From NCBI RefSeq assembly GCF_028389875.1, contig NC_084671.1, positions 2,178,501 through 2,242,500 on the forward strand: a DNA stretch of 64,000 nt, written 5' to 3'. The notes beneath the pieces were generated by a model. The model was not told where the DNA came from, searched no databases, and was given only the letters and a program-made list of their open reading frames with translations. The translations under genes and the position numbers were made by a program. Each line of letters starts with the position of its first letter. Position 1 is the stretch's first letter. This document shows positions 11,101 to 20,903 of the stretch, piece after piece. Origin of the DNA: Rhea pennata (lineage: Eukaryota > Chordata > Aves > Rheiformes > Rheidae).

Positions 11101-11333
11101 GCTCGAAAGTGTCTTGAAAGGATTGTGCACTAAGAGTTTTAACAAATTCATATGACTTCTAAGAAATGCCTTAGATGTGGGAATACATGGATGTTTTCAG
11201 TATGTATTAACATCTCAAAATAACAGAGTTGTAACTAGCTTCTTGTAGGCAACTTTCCGTGTTTTGTGCTTTGTCCCTTGGGTTATTAGGAGATGCTGCT
11301 CTATGAAATATGTAGTTTAATTTCTGATCACAT

Positions 11334-11360
<27 letters not shown>
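11334..11360. repeat. (AT)n microsatellite
   Basis: Alternating AT dinucleotides end in an A run. Two imperfect 20-bp direct copies of TTTCTGCTTGTGTTAG follow at about 11385-11424. Confidence 0.9.
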
Positions 11361-11364
<4 letters not shown>

Positions 11365-11682
11365 AATCTTTTTTTTCTTATAGTCTTTCTGCTTGTGTTA
11401 GATATTTTCTGCTTGTGTTAGGCATCTATTTAAATACTAAGCAGTCACAAGTGAAATCAGTAATGATGAAAAATTACAGTAGTACCTGCTGCTGCTGTCA
11501 TTTCAGGAGGAAGGTTCACAAGCTATTCTAGCAATTTTCTGGCCTTCATACTAATGCCAGTAAAATAATTGTAACCAATAGCTTTGCCCAGCAGAGAAGC
11601 AGCTTATTTTCAAAGCACAGCAAAAGTAAGAAAACTTACAAATCTCTTGAATGGTGAAAAATGAGCATTTTGCTTTCTCCAG

Positions 11683-11875
11683 ACAAGATGATTCAGTTTT
11701 TAGTGGCCCTAGCTGCAGTTTGTAGTTTAGGCTTGAGTTACTGTGTCCTTTTGCTCCCCCTCCCAACTTTATGTTTTACCAGAAGGACTGAATTGGTTTT
11801 AGTATCATATCCTAAAGGCAGGACCAATTTTGATCTTGGTCATGGCTATGATGCATCAGTATGCATCATTGCAAG
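11683..11875 (+). pseudogene. SLC66A1L: Candidate SLC66A1L exon 5: helix 4 and following loop
   Basis: The acceptor TTTCTCCAG ends at 11682 and a GTAAAG donor starts at 11876. The exon starts with two bases that complete the codon left by exon 4, keeping a phase-1 junction. It stays open for 63 codons and begins with a basic-hydrophobic stretch (K-M-I-Q-F-L-V-A-L-A-A-V-C-S-L-G-L) where SLC66A1 has helix 4 right after the Y-Y-K loop. Similarity beyond hydrophobicity is weak, and the second half (F-T-R-R-T-E-L-V-L-V, S-Y-P-K-G-R) matches the loop only loosely. Position, phase and splice sites are the main support. It may end earlier than 11875. Confidence 0.45.
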
Positions 11876-12030
11876 GTAAAGATTAACCCTTTCTAGCCCT
11901 TTATGGTCATTTGATGAGTGCTGAACTGCTTTGAAAGGAGTTCTGTCCAGAAAAGCAGCCAGTGGACTTCTCAGTTTAAACTTTTGAAATGCCCCAGAAT
12001 ATTCCTGTGAAAAATACATTTATTTTTCAG

Positions 12031-12210
12031 AAATCTCTTGATATGAAGGATTTTTTGTGACATTTGTGGCTACCTCTCTTGTATGTTTTACTTTGGAAGT
12101 AGATTTCCTCAGCTGTATGAAAATAAGTAAGCTTTTGCCCAAGTACATCTGTATATTATACAAAATTCTGTTTCTTGAGATGTTGGATTCTGCTTAACAG
12201 CAAGCACTCA
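12031..12210 (+). pseudogene. SLC66A1L: Relic of the second PQ-loop exon of SLC66A1L
   Basis: After an acceptor (TATTTTTCAG ending 12030), fragments in shifting frames recall helix 5, the second PQ motif and helix 6 of SLC66A1. They are G-F-F-V-T-F-V-A-T-S-L-V-C-F (about 12058-12099), then in another frame S-R-F-P-Q-L-Y-E-N (about 12105-12131). After a TAA, a further frame gives L-Y-K-I-L-F-L-E-M-L-D-S-A followed by a stop (about 12157-12198). The order equals S-R-L-P-Q ... S-L-F-A-L-V-M-L-G-N-T of the family. At least one frameshift before the PQ motif and two stops mean it cannot encode the domain. The limits are approximate. Confidence 0.6.
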
Positions 12211-12677
12211 CAATCATAAAGCCTACCTTGCCTTCGTGACTGTCCAAAATAGCAAAGAAAATAGGTTTTTCCCACTCAAGAGAGGCTGGTAAAAATTTTA
12301 AGAAAATGAGTGTCTTTGATGGATGATCTTGACCAGGAAGGAGGAAATAAAGTATTTATAGTTGGATTTATCAGATGTGAGCAATAACATACTTTACATG
12401 ATAGTTTTCATAAACAAATGATATCTCCCTTTTTTTTCTACGGGCTGTTCTACCTTAAGGAACCAAGCACAGGATCAAAAGAAAAAAATAGAGGAAAATT
12501 AATTTAAAACATTACCCACCCTTCCAAAAAGGTGCCATTATTGATTTTTTGTAGCCTCTTCACTGTTGATATATTTTCAAAAAGTGCCCTGAAGGTTTCA
12601 CGTTGTCAGATGTAGACAGGCATTCTGGTTAATTATGGAAAGGCTGTGCATAGTTCATTTCCAAGCCAATTGATAGT

Positions 12678-12690
12678 CCCCCCCCCCCCC
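12678..12690. repeat. C13 homopolymer
   Basis: A run of 13 C, a likely point of sequencing length error. Confidence 0.9.
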
Positions 12691-13115
12691 TTACCTTTTC
12701 CATCCGAGCTGGAATACCACAGCATTTTCAAAGGGCTCAACTGAACAGGCTGGTAGGGCAACAGATTTCTTAAAACGTGAATACGATTTGGAAGCAAATT
12801 ATCCTGCTGCTTTGCAGCTATATAAAAAATATAATAACCTGAGCTGCTTCCAAGAGCTGTAACAACTTCTGTAGTTCTAGATGATACATACTAGAAGTAT
12901 TAAGTCCACAGGATTCAAAGTCCATGGAGAGATGGAGAAGATGAGTGAGCATCTTTGGATGCATAATAGTACCAAACTCCAAAATTATGTATAACTGGCT
13001 GCTGTGATACATCTTGTAACATTTCTTCAGTAAAAAATTGTTTTATATTTAGTTCCAAAGAAAATGAACAGAAAGCACATCTTACATGCGGTTTGCATTA
13101 GCTATGTACTTACAG

Positions 13116-13260
13116 ACTCAGCCTTGTTTTAAAGATGCCTGCTACTGAATATTTCCAGGCCCTCTACTTTTTACACCATCTTCCATGGCTCATAGGGAGC
13201 TTTGGAGTTTTCTAGACATTTTTGTATCCTTTTCCTATTGTAGCAAGAGTTTCTCAAGGT
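13116..13260 (+). pseudogene. SLC66A1L: Relic of the last SLC66A1L exon
   Basis: An acceptor (TACTTACAG) ends at 13115. The frame from 13117 gives 32 codons: L-S-L-V-L-K-M-P, then Y-F-L-H-H-L-P-W-L-I-G-S-F-G-V-F, and then a TAG at 13213. SLC66A1 has L-S-V-L-L-K-N-P and Y-L-L-H-H-L-P-W-L-V-G-S-L-G-V at this place, followed by a Leu-Asp start of the last helix. Shifting one base after the stop region gives D-I-F-V-S-F, which resembles that helix. The break is therefore a one-base loss creating the TAG. This is the clearest protein match in the 3' half of the locus. Confidence 0.72.
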
Positions 13261-14070
13261 TGCTTTGTTAATATGGTCAGAAATTAAACAGAATTTTTCT
13301 TAGAGTTTTTGGATGATTGTGACTTGATTATAAAGTTTAACCTCCTAAGAGATTATTTATATGCTTTTTATAATAGTATTTCTTGATGCAAATAAGACGT
13401 TTACAGAAAATACCTACAGGTTAATTTACTTTTTGTAGCCATACACAGTGTACTGAAAGTTGGGACAGAAGGGGTTTAACACATTACTGTGCTATTTTTG
13501 ATGTTTGCTACTTGATAAATAGAAACAGAATCGTAGTAGTTTTCAAATGCAAATTTAGAATAATAAATTTGAGAATTTAGCAAATGGTAAACATTACTGG
13601 ACGACAGCATTAAGGTCAGAGACAGACAATGATGTTTTGACAAACATATTTTCGAAAAATAACATTTAGCAAACAAACACAGCAGCCACCCTTACCTGTA
13701 TAATTGGAGGCAAAAATCAGATGTATCCAGACACTGAGCGTCTCCAAAAACCAGCAGCTCTACTCACTGAATCATGTGTAAGGGCTAATACTGTTATACA
13801 GGTTAGTAAACAAGCTTCTTGTTAGTCTTGAACTTAGATTTAAAATACTATAATTTTTAATTCTTATATTTAACATACTTATGTTAAATGCTACATGTGC
13901 ACATTAAATTCTTAGATTCAACATACGTAATATGCCTCCAGCATATCAGTTATTGTTAATCATGCTCTTTCTAGATCAGGCATTAGCATTCTGTGATAAG
14001 AAACAAAAAGCTAAATGTTAAGAACAACACCGTACTTTCACTTTATAGGTCTAGTGAATGGTAACGCGCT

Positions 14071-14172
14071 GTTAGCTGTCCTCGTCTTTCAATACAGGCT
14101 TGTAACAAGCTGTCTTGCTACTAATTGCCGTATAACTTTCCAGGTCCTCTACTTTTTGCACCATCTTCCATT
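14071..14172 (+). pseudogene. SLC66A1L: Second, more diverged copy of the last SLC66A1L exon
   Basis: Starting at GTTAGCTGTC and ending at CCATCTTCCAT, this block aligns with 13096-13186 (CATTAGCTATG to CATCTTCCAT), including the near-identical core CCAGGYCCTCTACTTTTTRC and ACCATCTTCCAT. The encoded peptide V-L-Y-F-L-H-H-L-P repeats the family signature. After it the two copies diverge completely (S-P-L-T-Q instead of W-L-I-G-S). The copies are in the same orientation about 980 bp apart, so this is an old local tandem duplication of part of the exon and its flank. Confidence 0.65.
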
Positions 14173-17100
14173 ATCTCCATTAACTCAAAGTATGAAGCTA
14201 GATAGAATGAAGAGTGATTTCAGGACCATACTGAAGCATATTGTGTTGATCTATTCTGTATGAAAAGGAAGCCCTTTACCAGATTTGCCTGGAACGGTTC
14301 AGGAAGTTATGATTCCCCGGCATCAGTCTTCTCTTTCTGATTAAAGTGATTTCGTAAGCCATTCCAGATAGACTAACGATGGGCTAGCTTACCCTGGCCT
14401 TTGGATGGGCTGTTTAAATTATACTGTCATTCAGAATAGCCATCTGTGCTTTTTGCATCTCTAGCCATGGCAATTTAAGTTGGCATGCATTTTAGTAAAA
14501 CATTCTGCATTGTGGGAGCACGGTACTTCATTGCAGTGGTGAGACTAAACTGTGGTTAGTGGCCCTTTTTGAAATAAATTGCAGTTTTATCTTTTATGAG
14601 ACAATACAGTTCCTTTTGCCTGAACAGACTGTAGGGATTGATGGTTGCTGGCCCATGTGGCTGGTCTGGGCGCTCAGGCCTTTTGCTCCATAAACAAAGT
14701 GGTGACTCTCTTCTTCTTTCCCCCATCCCCTCCCCCATCACATACTAGAAACAAAAAACTGCTGATATTTATTTACCAAAAAACCCTAGAATTTAATCTT
14801 GATGACCTTTACAGTACATTATGTGCATATTTGCAGATGCCTTTCTATGATGTACTCCAAAAAGGAACTTTTATATTGGCCACAAACCTCTCCCTCCTTC
14901 TGAGCCCTGCCCCAAAATCCTGGTGCCAGTGTGCACATGACATTCATTTCTCAGTTCTGACTTGATTGGAGTCTGAATCCAATCTTGCTAATAGTCCTCC
15001 AGTTCAAATTATATTGAAAACAGATGCTTTCAAATCAGGTCGAAGAGATTATAGAAATCTAGTCAAGTATATAGTGTTAGATGAAAATGTATGAAGTATT
15101 TGTAATCAAGAGAAAACAAAAGCAGACCTCCTGCTTTGAGAAGCCCTCAAGATATGGAAGTAAATGTTTTCCAAAGCGAGCTTCATTTATATTTCTTGCC
15201 AAGCAAGATAATAAAAATTCTAACAAACTGATACATCATGTTAGACCAGAAAACAGAACAGAGTTGCTTGCATTTTGGAACAGCAGAGAAATTAAACTCA
15301 AACTTCTTTATTTCTAAAGAGAGATGTTTTATAATTGATCATCTGTGTAATAATCAGTTTCTTCCTTGAAAAGTAGTCCAAGAAATCTAATCTAATTCTA
15401 TACTTGATTCCTGACACTCTCCAGAGTTTCATTAGGTGGAAAATAAAAATCTCATTTCTCAAGGTCCAAGGAAGGATTAAGAATGCACTTACTCTGTGTC
15501 TGCTGCAGTATTCCCTTTCTCTCTCCGACGTGGCTGGCAGTGACTATTTTTAGAAACAAATGGAGTCCTGGTCATAGCTAGAACAGCAGTTCCACTGCTA
15601 CTTACTGGAAGATTACACTGGAGCTGTTGCAGCTTGGTTTAACAGGATAACATGGTTATCCTATTGCCTTGGTGCCTAAAGTTGAAGTTATTTATGGAAA
15701 ATAACTGGCTTATTATACAACCAAATAATGGAAGTGTCCAGTTGTTTGTAAAGTGTGAATGATACCTTCTTTTTTTCAAGTAGAATTTTATAATAATGCA
15801 CATTTGAATTAAAAGTCAGGCATGATTTTCAGTTTTAGTAATCACTTCTTTCCAACTGCTGCTGTGTAGTTGGTGTTTCTCAGGAGATGGCTAAGCCCGA
15901 GGCTTAAATGAGTCTGATAGTGTGTGTTATCAGTGATATACTAAGTACAGGTTTGCTTATATTAGGATTCCAGAGTGGACATTACTAGAGTTTTACTTAG
16001 TATGTTTGATTAGTTAATGCTTAATTTGTACATAAAGATGTAGTACTACCTATTTTAAAATATTAAATCAGTTGATGACCAGCTGCTAAACTTTTAGCAG
16101 CAGCCAGCATTATGTTTCCTAGAGACTGAAGTCTGTTGAAGTTTTTTCCAGGAAACTTCATCCTTTTCTGTAAGTTTAATACCTTCTTTCACTCTGCTAC
16201 CTTCCTTCCCTGCCCCCACCAATACCAAACAACTCTGCTATGTATTTAATTCAGACAAAGCCCTTTACCAAGATTTTTACTTTATTATTATTATTTGTTT
16301 GACATCACCTTGTTGCCAGAGAATTCTGTTCAAATCCTCCACATGTACTTCTTTTCATTAAGTATAGCCAGGTTGTTACTAGATAGACAAAGTAAGTGCT
16401 AAGCTACTGTACACAGACTCTTATCTTGCACCTTTTGTGGTTTGCAGGGCAGCCACTTGAAATCCATTATATATTTTTACAAAACATCATGCTTTGTAAT
16501 TTAATTACACTGCAAAGAATCTAGGTCTGACTTGACAATCCAGCAAGGAGCATTTCCAACTGAAGATACAGCTTCTTCTCTGTCCTCCCATAAATAGATG
16601 CTTTTGTCTCAAAACTATTTCATTTTTTGAATTGCCATTAGATTGTTTATAGATTTAATGAAACAAATCTGATACACTAGTTCAGTAACTGTCATAAACT
16701 TCACTCTGAAAAGTCAGTTTGTTCATCTCTGCTTTGAGCTGTCTGTATACTTAAGCTTTAAATTTCCCTTGGAAAGTCTCAGAATTGAATAGCAAGCATG
16801 TTTCTGTATTAAGTAGTCTTAACAGTTTAGCATTTATTTTTAAAAAATGAGCAGCAGAGTGCATATGGTACAAAAACATTCTAGAAATATTGGTTTGATA
16901 AATTATAAACACAAGCTATTCTGAACTGATTCCTCCTTAAAAGCTCCGTGGCTATTGCCAGCTTGGTGGCTGAATGTGAAATGACACACAGTGTTACAAA
17001 CTCGATCTGTCCCAGGTGTACTGTACGGTTACAGCAGGCCGACTCCCAATTCACACTGCCCTTTTCCACTAAAGCACCTATTAAGACTTCTGGAGGTGCT

Positions 17101-17751
17101 TAGCTGCAACTGCAATAGAGACTATCTGCACTCCTCCTCACCCCCCAAAACAGTGAGAGCTGTGTATGCTCTGAAACTAATTTGCTAAGCCTTAAGAAGA
17201 AAAGAGTTCCCCGCATCATGCTACAGACTTAAAAAGGAGTGCTGACCTGTTGTCTCTGAAGGAAATCCTGTCTAGTCTTTAGTTGGAAGGGGCCTCAGAG
17301 GTGGGATGCTGAAAAGGCTTCAGAAGGTGGGATAATTCTCGGGCTCTGCCTAGGACATAGGCAATTTCCCCTCTATTCATTTAGATCTCCCAGAAAGCTT
17401 CCCCTGTCCCCCTTATTTTTATAAATAATGACATGCATTAGGCTCAAACTTCTCACAACCATTGCATACCAGCCAAGTTATTTTAACTGGTCTAAAGTGT
17501 TCCCAGTAGAATCTTGTATGCCAGACTTCCTCCCAGAATACTTCTATTATATTTTTAAAATAGGATTTTTAATGTAATAGTAGTGGCAATCCAGTCTCAG
17601 CTAAAGTTCAACAAATCTGGGCACCTACTGTGTTTTGTACAAAGGCATCCAGATACACAGATTACTTCTTGTTTCTATATCCCATACCTTTAAACCTGCT
17701 TTCATGCAGATCCTTCTGTTTGAAGCTCCATACTTGGCCTCATCTGTCTTG
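14173..17751. other. AT-rich non-coding DNA
   Basis: No exon, repeat family or strong regulatory-like block is recognised. Open frames are short and without family resemblance. Confidence 0.5.
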
Positions 17752-17763
17752 CCCCCCCCCCCC
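17752..17763. repeat. C12 homopolymer
   Basis: A run of 12 C in AT-rich DNA. Confidence 0.9.
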
Positions 17764-20727
17764 TTCTAATGTGTTTCTCAAAACTTTCTGCATCAAAGTT
17801 TTAATCTCTATTAGAATACAGTGTTTTGTGTTCACAAAAAGAGTTCAGTGCTCAATTATAAAACACTTCAACTGTCCAGCAAAATTCTGAAGAGTAAGAC
17901 ATCTTTCTTATCCATGCTCAACAGCCCCACTTTTTTTTCTTCTTTTTTGAAAAAGGCTGTGTGTTCTCAAAGTCAATAATTTTGTCAGAGAGCTGGAACC
18001 TCAAGAGAAAGAACAAGTACATGCTTGTTAATTCTTTATTCTTATATTAGCAGTATTTCCAATAATCTGCTTTACAACAGAAATAAATTACTATATCTAA
18101 CTGCACAATTTTGTGTGGAATGCAGCATTAATTATTGAATCATAGTCTGCCTGTCACTGTCTATAAATAGACAATTACCTCAAATTTTGAAAGTAGTGAG
18201 AATTTTCCTTTCTGAGCAGGTTCTTCTGATCTACTGCTAAGAAAAGAGGTTTTATAACCTTCCTTCCTTCCTTGCCAGGGACCCCAGCAGCATCAGGCCT
18301 TGACTTTGAGCTGGAGTGACCACGTGCCTTGAACCCAAACTGTAGTTACGTACTGCTCAATCCATTAGCACTGTATGTAAGATTTTAGCACTTCACATTG
18401 TTTTGTGTAAATCAGAAGGAAAAAAAATTTTAATTAAGTTACTTATGTTCAAATGATCAATTATCAATACAAAAGCACAATCCCAATGTAAGTTAGTGGG
18501 AGCATCATGTATAAATCATTGCAGACTATCACTATGTGCATTTTATTTTTTAGGAATAATTAAAACATTTATACATCAATGCCTGTGTGTTACTGTGCAT
18601 CATCATTTACTGTATATAAGCTTTTTGTATGACATTCTTTACAAGCTTCTGGTTTATATATGCCCCACAGGGAAAACATTAGAAGCTAGAGACTGTACCT
18701 TGCAATTGTCTATTGACTATTGGGATTTTTTTTAATACTCCATTGTAGTTGAAGAAAATTTGAAGAAAATTGATCTCAAAGTATAATGATTCACTAGTTC
18801 TTCATTGGATGAGTTTGTAAACAAAACTTTTTTTAAAAAAAAGGTGAATATCAACATCTTGTGCATTTGTGGTCTGATCATGAAATTCATTCCCTTTATA
18901 TGATTTCAGATAACTTTGTTGAATTATTAAAAATTTTTTTAAATTGCTGAGTTCTCTGGTGAAACTCTTAAGAAACTCACAAGTGCAATTGATAATAGCT
19001 AAATTACTGCCAAAAGTGCTCATTAAACAAAAAGAAAAATTTCCTCTGGCATTGTATGGAAGTTTAAAAACTACTGATAAAAAGCAGATGAAGTGAGAAT
19101 TTTTTGGAGGATAAGAGGGATAATGTGGTAAATATGAAAACTTAAACTAATTCTGACTCCCATTGCAGCAGTATATTAGATAAATAACCAAATTCTGTGA
19201 TCTTACTAGAAATGAGTTTGGTCGTATAAAGAAATGATTGTTTTCTGGATGGTGGATTACTTGACAGTGATTCATCAATAATTGTGTGCAGCACAGTGTC
19301 ATGGTGCTACAAGCTCATCCCAGCAGGTCTGCGTTTCTGAAACACGTACAGTCCGTGCTTGCTTTCAACCAGCCAGGTGAAAATACTGCTTGGTAGTGCA
19401 TGGTTGTGTTCTTGGTTTAGACAATGCTACAACAGGTAAGTAAAAAGCATTTTCTAAGTAGTATTGTGAAAAGCTGAGTACTTTTGAAGCATTTTGCAGT
19501 TCTGCAAGATGTGGCCTCCCTAAGGTTTTATTTAAATTCTTCCCAAATGGAGTGAGTTACTTCATTAGTCTCAGTGCTTATTTAGAATGAACATGTATTT
19601 TCTGATTTCTTAAGTAGAGGGTTTTAGAAGTTAACCTTTTAGTATATAAATTAAAATGCTATTTGTCTCACTTGCACATTTATATGATCTGCACACATGA
19701 TTATCAAACTCCTGCCTGGCTAATGATTGAAAGCCTGACTTGCTACTTTTTCATGCAGTTAGAATTTGTTATTATATCATTTCTTCAAAGATTATCTCCC
19801 CTTTTATTGCTATATGTAATCCTATTCTACACTGTCTTTTAATCCCAGTTTTATGTTACTGAAACAGACAAATACAGAGTATATAAAGTTACTGTGATTA
19901 AATTTAAGAACTTTAAGGGAAAATAGTTTGTTCTACATTTAGTATGTAGGTTAAATGAATTCTTAAGTAAAATTTACTTCCAAGTAAATATTTGGTTAAA
20001 AGAACTGACCAAACACATATAACTGATACTGCTGTTTCTATCATGTATTAAGATGTAAGGACTCTTTGTCATCACGTTTCTCAGCACATAATTATTTTCT
20101 CACAGCCAGACTCTGCCACGCCAAAAGAAATAGTTAGCACTTTGCCAGAATGTACCAAGTTAGAGACTAAAGGACAGATCCTGATTACCTCTTTGTTAGT
20201 TTAAGATAGGAAAATAAGGCATATAGCTATTTGGTTGAAAAGCCAAGTGTCTTAATCTTCTTGTTTTATGCTACTAATTCTTCCCCCATGCTGCATGTAA
20301 TCCAAGATTAACAGCATTGTTTTCTAATTTTTTAAAACTATCAAATCGCATTAACTAAAGGAAGTAGTGAAATGTCTTCAGGGCTCTCTCCATATTTAAA
20401 CAAATTGACCAAAGAATTTACCTAAGTCCAGAGGAAGTTCCATAGTCCAAAGAAAGTTATTTCAAGGGTAGAGTTATTTGTTGTCATTACGCATTGGGTT
20501 TGATCACTTGTTTCTGTATGAAAAATATGTACTTAATTAACCATTTCTGACTATCTCTTGAAATTGTAAGTTTAACTGTTTTTTTCTAAATTTGTGTTTA
20601 TATTCTGTCTCTGACAAACAATGTGTAGCTAGCCTAAAGGAAACAAGTTTAGTTTAGGGAAAAAAATTGCAATTGTTTGGCTGCTACATGATCTCATTAC
20701 CTCCTTTTCCTAACAACCAGCTTTTAG
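17764..20727. other. AT-rich non-coding DNA
   Basis: No gene is recognised. The stretch includes T/A runs and a short imperfect duplication near 18750. Confidence 0.5.
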
Positions 20728-20903
20728 GGTCTGTAGCATCTTACAGAAGCAGCAAAGAATGGCCCCACAAGGTTTCTAGTGTCATGCCTTCTGGAGGGTT
20801 TTTGCCTACAGCTGCACCCGAAGTACAAGAAAGTACAACACGAAGAACAACCTTGTCTCCAGCTATGACAAGCAGAAGCAGTGCTATGGCTGAAACTGTA
20901 TGA
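20728..20903 (+). CDS. Unrecognised exon-like open frame ending in a stop
   Basis: Two acceptor-like sites precede it (CCAG ending 20720 after a good pyrimidine tract, and TTTTAG ending 20727). From 20728 the frame stays open for 58 codons to TGA at 20901. It is rich in Ser, Thr, Arg and Pro: S-Y-R-S-S-K-E-W-P-H-K-V-S-S-V-M-P, then T-T-R-R-T-T-L-S-P-A-M-T-S-R-S. The 20728 acceptor has the phase left by exon 4 of the PQ-loop gene (one base of a codon), so it could be an alternative last exon of a shortened protein. No known family is recognised. It may equally be a chance frame or a fragment of a retrocopy. No clear donor follows and no AATAAA is obvious nearby. Confidence 0.25.

Larger units (their letters stand above)
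6129..13260 (+). pseudogene. SLC66A1L: SLC66A1-like PQ-loop transporter gene, decayed in its 3' half
   Basis: The family (SLC66A1, formerly PQLC2) is a seven-helix lysosomal exporter of cationic amino acids with two PQ-loop repeats. Spliced exons here encode the N-terminal segment, first PQ loop and third helix (6315-6472, 7659-7787, 8895-8985). A weaker helix-4 candidate lies at 11683-11875, and relics of the second PQ loop (12031-12210) and last exon (13116-13260) follow in the correct order and strand. Exon 3 is one base shorter than the family frame needs. The second PQ-loop exon has a frameshift and stops, and the last exon has an in-frame stop. As spliced, the reading frame would end about 11 codons into exon 4, giving a protein of about 107 residues. 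SLC66A1L rather than SLC66A1 is inferred because the human paralogue next to the SHOX2 desert is itself truncated. An assembly error could explain the exon 3 base, but not all the later breaks. Confidence 0.75.

Noticed and set aside
14015-14070. G-N-A-L-L-A-V-L-V-F peptide as a relic of the family M-L-G-N-T-L-Y-G segment
   Set aside because: The resemblance is short and lies next to the duplicated last-exon copy where an intron is expected; it could be chance, so the duplicate was called only from 14071.
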